From Rhizobium phaseoli (GTDB lineage: Bacteria; Pseudomonadota; Alphaproteobacteria; Rhizobiales; Rhizobiaceae), in NCBI RefSeq assembly GCF_010668805.1, contig NZ_WUFT01000008.1, positions 1 through 64,000 of the forward strand: a stretch of DNA of 64,000 nucleotides, given 5' to 3'. A program made the position numbers and the translations under genes. Positions within the stretch are counted from its first letter, which is position 1, and every line of letters begins with the position of its first letter. Below, in pieces: positions 33,663 through 42,077 of this stretch. A model generated the notes under the pieces. It worked only from the letters and a program-made list of their open reading frames with translations. It searched no databases and was not told the DNA's origin.

Positions 33663-34607
33663 CTACACAGCCGGCTCGCGCCGCTCGGCCGCATCCACCT
33701 GCGCGGCGAGACCCTGCTTGACGAGAACCTTCAATTCGCCCGGATGCAGCCGGATCGAGACGTCGCGTTCGAGCGGCAGCAACTCGCCGTCCATGACACA
33801 ATTGGCCTTGGAGCGCAGTTTGGGGAAATGCAGTTGCACCTCGGCCGGATGCATCACCATGACGTCGGCATTCTCGCGGACCTTGCCGCGCAGCATGTCG
33901 ATGGCGAGACGAGCGACGCCGACGGGTTTCAGCGGATTTGCCGTATAGAAGCCGAGTTCGCCGCTTCTCAGATTATCGGCATAAAGCAGCGCATTCTCAC
34001 CGAAGGGATTGTTGGAGACGGAGATTGCCGACACCCTCCGGCGCTCGCGCATGCCGGCCGCCTCGAACTCGACTTCGAATTCCGGCGGGTTGAAGATAAC
34101 GCCCAAGGCCGCCTTTGTGCTCGCCCGGATCTTACCCAGCCGCGAACGATAGCTGTAGGCGTTGCGGTAGCGCACCATGCGGGCGTGCAGGCCGGCGGAA
34201 AACTGGTGGATGAAGGGCCGGCCGTTGGCGCTGGCGATATCGACATTGTCGATCTCGCCGGAGGCAAGCACATCCAGCGCCTGCCAGATATCGAGCGGTA
34301 CACGCAGCGAGCGGGCAAACAGATTCATGGTGCCGGCCGGCACGACGCCGAGCGCAATGCCGTTCTTCCAGGCGATCGAGGCCGCCGCCGAAATCGTGCC
34401 GTCGCCGCCGCCCGCGACGATGCCGTCGATATCGTCGCGCTTGGCCGCCCGCTCCATGGCGGGAATGATCTCCTTTCCGGAGAAGACGATGGCGTCGAAA
34501 TCATGCCCGGCGTCGCGAAAAGCCGCCTCCGCCCTCTTTTCATAGGCCAGCATGTCGGTGGTCTTGAAGGTACCGCCGTCGCGATTGAAAAAGCCTACCA
34601 GCTTCAT
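33663..34607 (-). CDS. Diacylglycerol kinase-family lipid kinase
   Basis: 314 residues. The N-terminal domain has the nucleotide-binding GIVAGGGDGTISAAAS (residues about 62-77) and LGVVPAGTMNLFARSLRVPL, the GGGDGT and GT-N signatures of the DAGK/YegS/sphingosine kinase family. The C-terminal beta-sandwich includes ISVSNNPFGENALLYADNLR and a CVMDGELLPL element. It probably phosphorylates a lipid alcohol at the membrane; the substrate is not evident. The start at 34607 matches the family N-terminus MKLVGFFNRDGG. It is convergent with the glutamine-synthetase-like gene. Confidence 0.85.
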   Translation of the reverse strand: MKLVGFFNRDGGTFKTTDMLAYEKRAEAAFRDAGHDFDAIVFSGKEIIPAMERAAKRDDIDGIVAGGGDGTISAAASIAWKNGIALGVVPAGTMNLFARSLRVPLDIWQALDVLASGEIDNVDIASANGRPFIHQFSAGLHARMVRYRNAYSYRSRLGKIRASTKAALGVIFNPPEFEVEFEAAGMRERRRVSAISVSNNPFGENALLYADNLRSGELGFYTANPLKPVGVARLAIDMLRGKVRENADVMVMHPAEVQLHFPKLRSKANCVMDGELLPLERDVSIRLHPGELKVLVKQGLAAQVDAAERREPAV

Positions 34608-34711
34608 GAGCGATCCCGTCTCTGGCGCGGAAACAATCCTGCCTTGCCCATCAGATGGTTGCGGGATCGGCGATTTCAAGCGCCAGCGCCTTTCCCGAGA
34701 GACGACAGAAA

Positions 34712-34724
34712 TGCAAAAATTGCA
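34712..34724. promoter_or_regulatory. Small perfect palindrome in a divergent promoter region
   Basis: TGCAA-AAA-TTGCA, a 13-bp perfect inverted repeat in the region shared by the lipid kinase and the MFS transporter. TGCA-containing A-rich sequence recurs at about 34751-34768. A regulator site is possible; its protein is unknown. Confidence 0.3.
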
Positions 34725-34906
34725 ACGGACATATGCACATAGCAGGACGCTGCACTGCAAAAAATGCACTCGACGCCGGCCGGGTCGTCACGGATAGATG
34801 GAAGGATCGGAGACAGGTCTCCACCTCCCGCCATTTTGAACGATCGGCCACGGTCGCGCCTGCGCCAGTGCCATCGCCCATCAGAAAACCGCATCCAGGA
34901 GCTCTC

Positions 34907-36133
34907 GTGAGTGAGATCACCGTCAATGATTCCATCGATAGCCAGGATGAAGGGCTGCCCTCGGCAACGACGGTAGCGCTGGTCCAACTGGCGCTCGCCT
35001 GCGGCGGCTTCGGCATCGGCACCGGTGAATTCGCGATCATGGGCCTATTGCCCAATGTCGCCAAGACCTTCTCGGTGACGACGCCGCAAGCCGGATACGT
35101 CATCAGCGCCTATGCGCTCGGCGTCGTCATCGGCGCGCCCGTCATCGCCGTGCTCGCCGCGAAGATGGCGCGCCGTACACTTCTTTTGATATTGATGCTG
35201 ATTTTTGCCGCCGGCAATATCTTCAGCGCCATGGCGCCGACCTTCGAAACCTTCACTTTGCTGCGCTTCGTCAGCGGCCTGCCGCATGGCGCCTATTTCG
35301 GCGTCGCGGCCCTTGTTGCCGCCTCGATGGTGCCGGTGCACCGCCGCGCGCGCGCCGTCGGCCGCGTCATGCTCGGCCTCACCGTCGCAACACTTCTCGG
35401 CACGCCATTGACGACGTTCTTCGGCCAGTCGCTCGACTGGCAGATCGCATTTTTCTCGGTTGGCGTGCTCGGCCTGCTGACGGTAGCACTGATCTGGTTC
35501 TACGTGCCCAAGGACAGGGTTTCCGAGGAGGCAAGCTTCCTGCGCGAACTCGGCGCTTTCCGCCGGCCGCAGGTGTGGCTGACGCTCGGCATCGCCGCCG
35601 TCGGTTACGGTGGGATGTTCGCGATGTTCAGCTATATCGCCTCAACGACAACAGAGGTGGCGATGTTGCCGGAAACAGCCGTTCCGATCATGCTGGTGCT
35701 CTTCGGCGTCGGCATGAATGCCGGCAATTTCATCGGTTCGTGGCTCGCCGACAAATCGCTGCTCGGCACGATCGGCGGCTCGCTCGTCTATAATATCGTC
35801 GTGCTGACCACCTTCTCGCTGACCGCCGCCAATCCCTATATGCTCGGCCTCTCGGTTTTCCTCGTCGGCTGCGGTTTTGCCGCCGGCCCGGCGCTGCAGA
35901 CCCGGCTGATGGATGTCGCCGCCGATGCGCAGACGCTTGCCGCCGCCTCCAACCATTCCGCCTTCAACATCGCCAATGCGATCGGCGCCTGGCTCGGCGG
36001 CCTGGTCATCGCCGGGGGCTACGGTTTTGCGGCAACCGGTTATGTCGGCGCAGCACTGTCTTTCCTCGGCCTCTTCGTGTTTGCCGCTTCAGCACGGCTG
36101 GAGCGTCGCAGCCGGAGCACGCAGGCCGCGTAG
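34907..36133 (+). CDS. MFS transporter of the sugar/nucleoside efflux type (AraJ/NepI-like)
   Basis: 408 residues and twelve membrane segments. Motif A appears as LAAKMARRTLLLILMLIFAA after TM2, and FLVGCGFAAGPALQTRLMD and SNHSAFNIANAIGAWLGGLV are typical of the arabinose-efflux/purine-nucleoside-exporter group (GEFAIMGLLPNVAKTF at TM1). It exports small metabolites by proton exchange. A GTG start at 34907 is chosen because AGGAG lies at 34897-34901; the open frame extends 84 codons further upstream but with non-protein-like composition. Confidence 0.87.
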   Translation: MSEITVNDSIDSQDEGLPSATTVALVQLALACGGFGIGTGEFAIMGLLPNVAKTFSVTTPQAGYVISAYALGVVIGAPVIAVLAAKMARRTLLLILMLIFAAGNIFSAMAPTFETFTLLRFVSGLPHGAYFGVAALVAASMVPVHRRARAVGRVMLGLTVATLLGTPLTTFFGQSLDWQIAFFSVGVLGLLTVALIWFYVPKDRVSEEASFLRELGAFRRPQVWLTLGIAAVGYGGMFAMFSYIASTTTEVAMLPETAVPIMLVLFGVGMNAGNFIGSWLADKSLLGTIGGSLVYNIVVLTTFSLTAANPYMLGLSVFLVGCGFAAGPALQTRLMDVAADAQTLAAASNHSAFNIANAIGAWLGGLVIAGGYGFAATGYVGAALSFLGLFVFAASARLERRSRSTQAA

Positions 36134-36192
36134 AGCATCTCCGCCCGCAATGCGTGGAGGTGCGACATTCTGGCGTTAAGCATTTACCCCGC

Positions 36193-36224
36193 TTGACTTT
36201 TTTCGCGTTCGGGACCACCTAGCA
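36193..36224 (+). promoter_or_regulatory. Candidate mgtE promoter
   Basis: TTGACT at 36193-36198 is a good -35. The best -10-like sequence, CTAGCA (36219-36224), is at a long 20-bp spacing, so the call is tentative. It would give a 5' leader of about 165 bases before mgtE. Confidence 0.4.
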
Positions 36225-36334
36225 TCTCACGTGGATGGCACTTGTCTTCCGCGGATTTTAACGGAGCCATCTTAACGATGCCAAGCGACAGTAGCAGTCG
36301 ATTGCCCCTGCCGTACGCGGCCCTCGTGCGCTGA

Positions 36335-36393
36335 CCGACTCCTGTCGGCTCGCCCGGTCGGGACGCTACGGCGGATCGACGGAAAGGCGAGCC
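36335..36393 (+). promoter_or_regulatory. Structured mgtE leader sequestering the ribosome site
   Basis: GGCTCGCC (36347-36354) is perfectly complementary to GGCGAGCC (36386-36393), which contains the purine-rich ribosome site just before the ATG at 36398. A competing hairpin CCGAC-TCCT-GTCGG (36335-36348) shares two Gs with the first arm, and another GTCGG copy lies at 36357-36361. Mutually exclusive folds that hide or free the ribosome site suggest a magnesium-responsive switch; this is an inference. Confidence 0.45.
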
Positions 36394-36397
36394 TCAA

Positions 36398-37771
36398 ATG
36401 AATATCAATCGCTTCCCTCTTCGGGCAGGCCATGCCGCCCGTGCCTTCATCAACAACAGCCGCGGCGCGACGATCGCCGAACATGTCGAGTCGTTGAACG
36501 CGCTGACCGCCCAGGACGCCGGGCGCGTGCTGACCGGCATGCCGCTCGACTATGCCGTCAACATTCTCGACCGGCCGGAGCTTCGCAACGCTGCACAGAT
36601 CCTGGCGCTGATCGGCGCCGAGGACGCTGCACGGCTGCTGCACGGCATGTCCAACGACCGTGTCGCCGACGTGCTGCTCGAACTCGACGGCGAGACCCGC
36701 GCCCGGCTGTTTGCCAGCCTCGACGAGCCGGTGCGCATTGCGATCCAGCATCTGATGGGCTACCCGCCGCGCACGGCCGGCGGCATCATGACGACGGAAT
36801 TCGTCAGCGTGCCCGTGAACTGGACCGTCGCCCAGACACTTGATCATGTGCGCCAGGTCGAACGCTCGCGCGAGACCGTCTACGCCATCTATGTGCTCGA
36901 CGAGATCAGCCACGCGCTCATGCATGTGGTGACGCTGCGCCGCCTGATCACCGGCGAGCCGGATGCTTCCATCCTCTCGGTGGCGCAGAAGGGCACACCG
37001 GTTTCGGCCGATCCGCTGATGAAGCAGGAGGATGTCGCCCGGCTGATCCGCAAACACGACCTGCTCGCCTTGCCGGTCACCGACGAACACGGGCAAGTGC
37101 TCGGCATCGTCACTGTCGACGACGTGATCGACACGATGATCTCCGATACGACGGAAGCGGCCCAGAGGTTCGGCGGCATGGAGGCGCTCGGCCAGCCCTA
37201 TATGAAGATCGGCTTCGCCGGCATGATCCGCAAGCGCGCCGGCTGGCTCGCCGCCCTGTTCCTCGGCGAGATGCTGACGGCAAGCGCCATGCAGCATTTC
37301 GAAGGCGAGCTGGAAAAGGCCGTCGTGCTGACGCTGTTCATCCCGCTGATCATGAGCTCGGGCGGCAATTCCGGTTCGCAGGCGACCTCGCTGATCATTC
37401 GGGCCTTAGCGCTTGGCGAGTTGAAGCTTTCGGACTGGTGGAAGGTGCTGCTGCGCGAACTTCCCACAGGCATCGTGCTCGGCGCAATCCTCGGCTTCGT
37501 TGGCTTTATCCGCATCGTCTTCTGGCAGTCGGCCGGCCTCTACGACTACGGCCCGCACTGGCAGATGGTCGCCATCACGGTGTTTGCCGCCCTGATCGGG
37601 ATCGTCACCTTCGGCTCGATCTGCGGCTCGATGCTGCCCTTCCTGCTGCAGAAGCTCCGGCTCGATCCGGCCAGCGCCTCGGCGCCCTTCGTTGCCACGC
37701 TGGTCGACGTCACCGGGCTCGTCATCTACTTCTCGGTGGCGCTGCTCATCCTCAGCGGGACGCTGCTGTAG
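36398..37771 (+). CDS. mgtE: Magnesium transporter MgtE
   Basis: 457 residues. Domain order: MgtE N domain (LNALTAQDAGRVLTGMPLDY, residues about 27-130), two CBS domains (GGIMTTEFVSVPVNWTVAQT, then LLALPVTDEHGQVLGIVTVD; about 130-255), a connecting helix and five membrane helices with LFIPLIMSSGGNSGSQATSL, the conserved pore region. MgtE is a Mg2+-gated Mg2+ channel of the inner membrane. The leader upstream is long and structured. A minus-strand Lrp gene follows 31 bases later. Confidence 0.95.
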   Translation: MNINRFPLRAGHAARAFINNSRGATIAEHVESLNALTAQDAGRVLTGMPLDYAVNILDRPELRNAAQILALIGAEDAARLLHGMSNDRVADVLLELDGETRARLFASLDEPVRIAIQHLMGYPPRTAGGIMTTEFVSVPVNWTVAQTLDHVRQVERSRETVYAIYVLDEISHALMHVVTLRRLITGEPDASILSVAQKGTPVSADPLMKQEDVARLIRKHDLLALPVTDEHGQVLGIVTVDDVIDTMISDTTEAAQRFGGMEALGQPYMKIGFAGMIRKRAGWLAALFLGEMLTASAMQHFEGELEKAVVLTLFIPLIMSSGGNSGSQATSLIIRALALGELKLSDWWKVLLRELPTGIVLGAILGFVGFIRIVFWQSAGLYDYGPHWQMVAITVFAALIGIVTFGSICGSMLPFLLQKLRLDPASASAPFVATLVDVTGLVIYFSVALLILSGTLL

Positions 37772-37802
37772 CACCCGCAAATGGCAACAAGCCCGAGGGG
37801 AT

Positions 37803-38276
37803 TTATTTTCCCTCGGGCAATTTCAACGGCCCATGTGTCTTGATGCTGCGGATGGCGAAGTTGGAGCGGATGTCGCTGACATTCGGCAGGGTCAACAGCG
37901 TTTCCGTCAGAAGCCGTTCGTAGGCGGCGAGATCCTCGACCACCACTTCGGCGAGGAAATCGGCGGTGCCCGAAATCAGGAAGCATGAGACGATCTCGGG
38001 GATGGCGAGCAGCGCCCTCTGCTGCGCGTCGGAATTCTCGCGGCTGTGATGAACGACTTTCAATTCGACGAAGACGGTCAGGCCGAGCCCGACCTCCTTG
38101 CGGTCGATATCGGCCGTGTAGCCGCGGATGATGCCGGAGCGTTCGAGATTGCGGATGCGGCGCAGGCAGGGCGACGGCGAAAGGTTCACCTTCTCGGCGA
38201 TTTCGACATTGGTGGCCCGCGCATCCTCCTGCAGGCACTTCAGGATGGCAATATCGAACTTATCGAGATTTGGCAT
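37803..38276 (-). CDS. Lrp/AsnC-family transcriptional regulator
   Basis: 157 residues. The N-terminal wHTH reads LDKFDIAILKCLQEDARATN, then NVEIAEKVNLSPSPCLRRIR, and the RAM ligand-binding domain follows (VELKVVHHSRENSDAQQRAL, then FLISGTADFLAEVVVEDL). Lrp-family proteins bind amino acids and often control a neighbouring transporter. Here an EamA exporter is divergent, sharing a 144-bp upstream region, so it is the likely target. The start at 38276 matches the family N-terminus (MPNLDKFD) and has GAGGAT upstream. Confidence 0.92.
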   Translation of the reverse strand: MPNLDKFDIAILKCLQEDARATNVEIAEKVNLSPSPCLRRIRNLERSGIIRGYTADIDRKEVGLGLTVFVELKVVHHSRENSDAQQRALLAIPEIVSCFLISGTADFLAEVVVEDLAAYERLLTETLLTLPNVSDIRSNFAIRSIKTHGPLKLPEGK

Positions 38277-38420
38277 TTTCGCGATCCTCGCTGGCGTCGA
38301 TTGGCAGAAGATTGCGCGTAGCATGATTTTTGAGCCAGAGATAGCAAGGACATGCCCTGCCCTGTGCGGCTAATCTTTTCCTCGACCGGAAAGGCTCCGG
38401 ACGAAGGGAAGGACAGGACG

Positions 38421-39326
38421 ATGACCACCATTGCATTGACGAACGACAAGTCGCCTTCACAGGCACTGGGTTATGCCGGCGGCACTGTTACCGTACTGAT
38501 CTGGGCGACATGGTTTCTCGTCACCCGCCACAGCGCCGCAACGCCGCTCGGCTCGATCGACATCGGACTGATCCGCTTCGGCATTCCGGCGCTGGTGCTT
38601 TCGCCGGTCTGGCTGAAGACCGGGCTGTTGCCGAAGTCCCTGCCGCTGCATCTGCTGGCGATCATGGTGTCCGGCTCGGGCGCCGTTTTCTTCCTGCTCA
38701 CCACGCTGGCAATCCATTCCACGCCGGCCGCCTCCTCAGGCATCCTGCTCGGCGGCTCGATGCCGCTTGCGGCGGCGCTGATCGGCATCGTGCTGTTTGG
38801 CGAAAGACCCGATAGCACCCGCATCTTCGGGCTGGTCGCAATCGTCACCGGCGTGCTGATCCTGCTCACGCACAGCCTTGCAGACGCCTCGCTGCCATGG
38901 ACGAGCTTCGTGCTGCTGCCGGCCGGCGCCGTTTTGTGGGCGAGCTATACGCATGCCTTCCGCCGCTCGGGCCTGACGGCCGTGCAGGCAAGCGCGCTGA
39001 TCGCCGTCTGGTCCTTCCTGATCATGGGCGCGCTTGCCCTCATCTTCGGCATCTCGCTGCCGCAGGCACCGCTTCCGGAAATCGGCCTGCAGGTGTTGAG
39101 CCAGGGCATTCTTTCCGGCCTCGTCGCAATGGTCGCCTACGGCACCGCCGTCAGAACACTCGGCGGAACGCAGGCCGCCGCCTTCACGGCGCTGACGCCG
39201 GTGCTGGCAACGCTGGGCGGCGGCTTCCTGCTTGGCGAACCGATCGGCCTGACGGAAATCAGCGCCGCGGTGATCACCGGCATCGGCGTTGCACTTTCCA
39301 CGGGGATCGCCGCCCAGCGCAGCTGA
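38421..39326 (+). CDS. EamA/DMT-family transporter
   Basis: 301 residues with ten membrane segments in two EamA repeats (TVTVLIWATWFLVTRHSAAT, PAASSGILLGGSMPLAAALI in the first; AVLWASYTHAFRRSGLTAVQ and AAFTALTPVLATLGGGFLLG in the second). Such proteins export amino acids or other metabolites. It is divergent from an Lrp-type regulator, which fits an amino-acid exporter such as those for threonine or cysteine. The substrate cannot be read from sequence. A strong terminator follows. Confidence 0.87.
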   Translation: MTTIALTNDKSPSQALGYAGGTVTVLIWATWFLVTRHSAATPLGSIDIGLIRFGIPALVLSPVWLKTGLLPKSLPLHLLAIMVSGSGAVFFLLTTLAIHSTPAASSGILLGGSMPLAAALIGIVLFGERPDSTRIFGLVAIVTGVLILLTHSLADASLPWTSFVLLPAGAVLWASYTHAFRRSGLTAVQASALIAVWSFLIMGALALIFGISLPQAPLPEIGLQVLSQGILSGLVAMVAYGTAVRTLGGTQAAAFTALTPVLATLGGGFLLGEPIGLTEISAAVITGIGVALSTGIAAQRS

Positions 39327-39351
39327 CCGCCAGCCAGGCCCAACAAAGTCG

Positions 39352-39387
39352 AAAGCCGCCGACAGCCATCGCTGCGGCGGCTTTTTC
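39352..39387 (+). terminator. Intrinsic terminator of the EamA gene
   Basis: AAAGCCGCCG (39352-39361) and CGGCGGCTTT (39375-39384) form a 10-bp stem around a 13-base loop, ending in CTTTTTC. A classic Rho-independent terminator. Confidence 0.85.
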
Positions 39388-39408
39388 AATGAAGGTGATT
39401 TGGACCGC

Positions 39409-40023
39409 TCACGCCTGGATGACGACGACCCTGGCGCCGACTTCGACGCGGCTATAGAGATCGATCACGTCGTGGTTCATCATGCGGATACAGCCGCTTG
39501 ACATGGCGAGACCGATCGATTGCGGCTGGTTGGTGCCGTGAATGCGAAAATGCGTGTCGCCGCCACCGCGATAGAGATACATCGCCCGTGCGCCGAGCGG
39601 GTTGTTCGGGCCGCCCGGCATGCCGCCGGCGAGCTTGCGGTAGCGCTCTTCGCGGCGCTGCATGTTTTCGGTGGGCGTCCAGCTCGGCCATTCGGCCTTG
39701 CGGCCGACATAGGCGTCGCCGGCAAATGCCAGCCCCTCGCGACCGACGCCGACGCCGTAGCGCACCGCCCTGCCATCGCCGAGCACGTAGTAGGCGCGGC
39801 GTGCAGGTGTGTCGACGATCACGGTGCCGGCCGCATGGGTGGTTTCATAGGCCACTTCCTGGCGGCGGAGTTCCGGCTTAATCTTGTCGATCGGCACCTG
39901 CCTCAACGGGAATTTTTCATCCGGGAGTGCGGCGTAATTCGTCTGGCTGTTCAGGCCGGTCGAAGAGCAGCCGGCGACAAAAAGCGGCAGAGCGATCAGG
40001 AAGCCCCGGCGGGAGATCGTCAT
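39409..40023 (-). CDS. L,D-transpeptidase (YkuD) lipoprotein
   Basis: 204 residues. The N-terminus MTISRRGFLIALPLFVAGCS combines a twin-arginine-like RRGF and a lipobox (VAGC), so it is probably a lipoprotein. The YkuD catalytic motif HGTNQPQSIGLAMSSGCIRM (residues about 165-184) has the His and the nucleophile Cys in SSGCIRM. It would make 3-3 cross-links in peptidoglycan or attach proteins to it. The start at 40023 gives the signal sequence directly. A CtrA-like sequence lies upstream at 40076-40090. Confidence 0.93.
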   Translation of the reverse strand: MTISRRGFLIALPLFVAGCSSTGLNSQTNYAALPDEKFPLRQVPIDKIKPELRRQEVAYETTHAAGTVIVDTPARRAYYVLGDGRAVRYGVGVGREGLAFAGDAYVGRKAEWPSWTPTENMQRREERYRKLAGGMPGGPNNPLGARAMYLYRGGGDTHFRIHGTNQPQSIGLAMSSGCIRMMNHDVIDLYSRVEVGARVVVIQA

Positions 40024-40160
40024 AAAATGTGTCCTTAGTGCGTCAACAAGATGTCGCAAGCTAAGAAGATTATGGTTAACGAACGGCTAACGACCGCCCA
40101 CCGCAAGTAATCACGAAGGCGTCAGCACGTAAAAATTGTCGGCGGCGTGGATAATCCGCC

Positions 40161-41825
40161 TCACATATTCGGATAGACCGGCCCCTCGCCGCCCTGCGGC
40201 GGTACCCAGTTGATGTTCTGGTTGGGATCCTTGATGTCGCAGGTCTTGCAGTGCACGCAGTTCTGGGCGTTGATGACGAAGGTCTCCTGCCCGTCCTTCT
40301 CCACCCATTCATAGACCCCAGCCGGACAGTAACGCGTCGACGGGCCGGCGTAGATGTCGTGCTCCGAACGTTTCTGCAGGCCGATGTCCTTGACCTGAAG
40401 ATGCACCGGCTGGTCTTCCTCGTGATTGGTGTTCGACAAGAACACCGAGGACAGGCGGTCGAAGGTCAGGACGCCATCCGGTTTCGGATAGGCAATCGGC
40501 TTGTGGTTTGCTGCCGGCTCGAGCGACTGCGCATCGGTCTTGCCATGCTTCAGCGTGCCGAAGAACGAGAAGCCGAACAAGGTGTTGGTCCACATGTCGA
40601 GACCGCCGAGAGCCACGCCGAGCGCCGTGCCGAACTTCGACCACAGCGGCTTGACGTTGCGCACCCGCTTGAGATCCTTGCCGATGTCGCCCTTGCGCCA
40701 TTCGGTTTCGATCTCGGTGACCTCGTCATGGCTGCGGCCGGCTGTAATTGCGGCGGCGATCTTTTCGGCCGCCAGCATGCCCGACAGCACCGCATTGTGA
40801 CTGCCCTTGATGCGGGGAACGTTGACCAGACCGGCCGAACAGCCGATCAGCGCCCCGCCCGGGAAGGAGAGCTTCGGCACCGACTGGTAACCGCCCTCGG
40901 TGATCGCACGCGCGCCATAGGACAGCCGCTTGCCACCCTCGAAGGTGCCGCGGATCGCCGGATGGGTCTTGAAGCGCTGGAATTCCTCGAAGGGATAGAG
41001 ATAGGGGTTCTTGTAGTTCAGGTGGACGACGAAGCCGACGGCGACCAGATTGTCTTCGAGATGATAGAGGAAGGAGCCGCCGCCGGTCTTCATTCCGAGC
41101 GGCCAGCCGAAGGAGTGCTGCACCAGGCCGAGACGGTGGTTCTCAGGCTTGACCTGCCAGAGCTCCTTGATGCCGATGCCGAACTTTTGCGGTTCGCGAT
41201 CTTTCTGCAGATCGAACTTGGCGATCAGTTGTTTGGCGAGCGAGCCGCGCACGCCCTCGCCGATCAGCACATATTTGCCGAGCAGTTCCATGCCGCGGGT
41301 ATAGTTCGGGCCAAGCTCGCCGTTCTTCTCGATGCCCATGTCGCCGGTGGCGACGCCGATGACGGCGCCCTCGTCATTGTAGAGCACTTCGGTTGCGGCA
41401 AAGCCCGGATAGATCTCGACGCCGAGTTCTTCGGCTTTCGCCGCCAGCCACCGACAGACGAGCCCGAGCGAGACGATGTAGTTGCCGTGATTGTTCATCA
41501 GCGGCGGCATCAAAAAATTCGGCAGGCGGATCGAGCCGGCAGGGCCGAGCAGCAGGAAGTGGTCGGCATTGACCTCGGTCTTGAAGGGATGGTCGCTTTC
41601 GCTGCGCCAGCCGGGCAGCAGTCTATCGATGCCGATCGGATCGACGACGGCGCCTGAGAGAATATGAGCGCCGACTTCCGAGCCCTTCTCCAGCACCACG
41701 ACCGAAAGCTCCGGATTGACCTGCTTCAGCCGGATCGCCGCGGAAAGACCGGCCGGACCGGCGCCGACGATCACCACGTCGAATTCCATGCTCTCGCGTT
41801 CGGGCAGCTCAGTCGTCTCGGTCAT
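40161..41825 (-). CDS. Electron transfer flavoprotein-ubiquinone oxidoreductase
   Basis: 554 residues, the usual length. The N-terminal FAD motif is DVVIVGAGPAGLSAAIRLKQ; the membrane/quinone region includes FLMPPLMNNHGNYIVSLG; and KLSFPGGALIGCSAGLVNVP precedes the substrate area. The C-terminal 4Fe-4S site has Cys residues in RYCPAGVYEWV and NCVHCKTCDIKDP. The enzyme passes electrons from ETF (fatty-acid and branched-chain amino-acid oxidation) to ubiquinone. A LiuR-like site in the upstream region shared with the divergent SDR gene fits control by amino-acid/fatty-acid catabolism. Confidence 0.95.
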   Translation of the reverse strand: MTETTELPERESMEFDVVIVGAGPAGLSAAIRLKQVNPELSVVVLEKGSEVGAHILSGAVVDPIGIDRLLPGWRSESDHPFKTEVNADHFLLLGPAGSIRLPNFLMPPLMNNHGNYIVSLGLVCRWLAAKAEELGVEIYPGFAATEVLYNDEGAVIGVATGDMGIEKNGELGPNYTRGMELLGKYVLIGEGVRGSLAKQLIAKFDLQKDREPQKFGIGIKELWQVKPENHRLGLVQHSFGWPLGMKTGGGSFLYHLEDNLVAVGFVVHLNYKNPYLYPFEEFQRFKTHPAIRGTFEGGKRLSYGARAITEGGYQSVPKLSFPGGALIGCSAGLVNVPRIKGSHNAVLSGMLAAEKIAAAITAGRSHDEVTEIETEWRKGDIGKDLKRVRNVKPLWSKFGTALGVALGGLDMWTNTLFGFSFFGTLKHGKTDAQSLEPAANHKPIAYPKPDGVLTFDRLSSVFLSNTNHEEDQPVHLQVKDIGLQKRSEHDIYAGPSTRYCPAGVYEWVEKDGQETFVINAQNCVHCKTCDIKDPNQNINWVPPQGGEGPVYPNM

Positions 41826-41971
41826 TCACTCGTCTCCGCTTGGCGGCACGCGGCCGTCATCCCGTCATAGGCACTTTCTTGTCAAAACGAGAAAGCATTG
41901 TCGAGCCGGGATACGACAGCCAATCTTCAATTCGCACAATGATATGCCCTGGGCGCCAGAATTATATGTCG

Positions 41972-41987
41972 TTTACGTCAACGTCAA
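41972..41987. promoter_or_regulatory. LiuR-like operator between ETF-QO and SDR genes
   Basis: TTTACGTCAACGTCAA resembles the MerR-type LiuR consensus TTTACGTxxACGTAAA with one mismatch. ATTATAT next to it (41961-41967) could serve as a -10. LiuR controls branched-chain amino-acid and fatty-acid degradation genes in proteobacteria, which suits the neighbouring ETF-QO. Confidence 0.45.
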
Positions 41988-42077
41988 TTATCAAACGGCG
42001 CCGAAGCGACCACCTGCCCTTCCCTTTTCCGCCGCATGCGCCTTATACATCGCTCAAAGATATCGGAGGGAACGATC

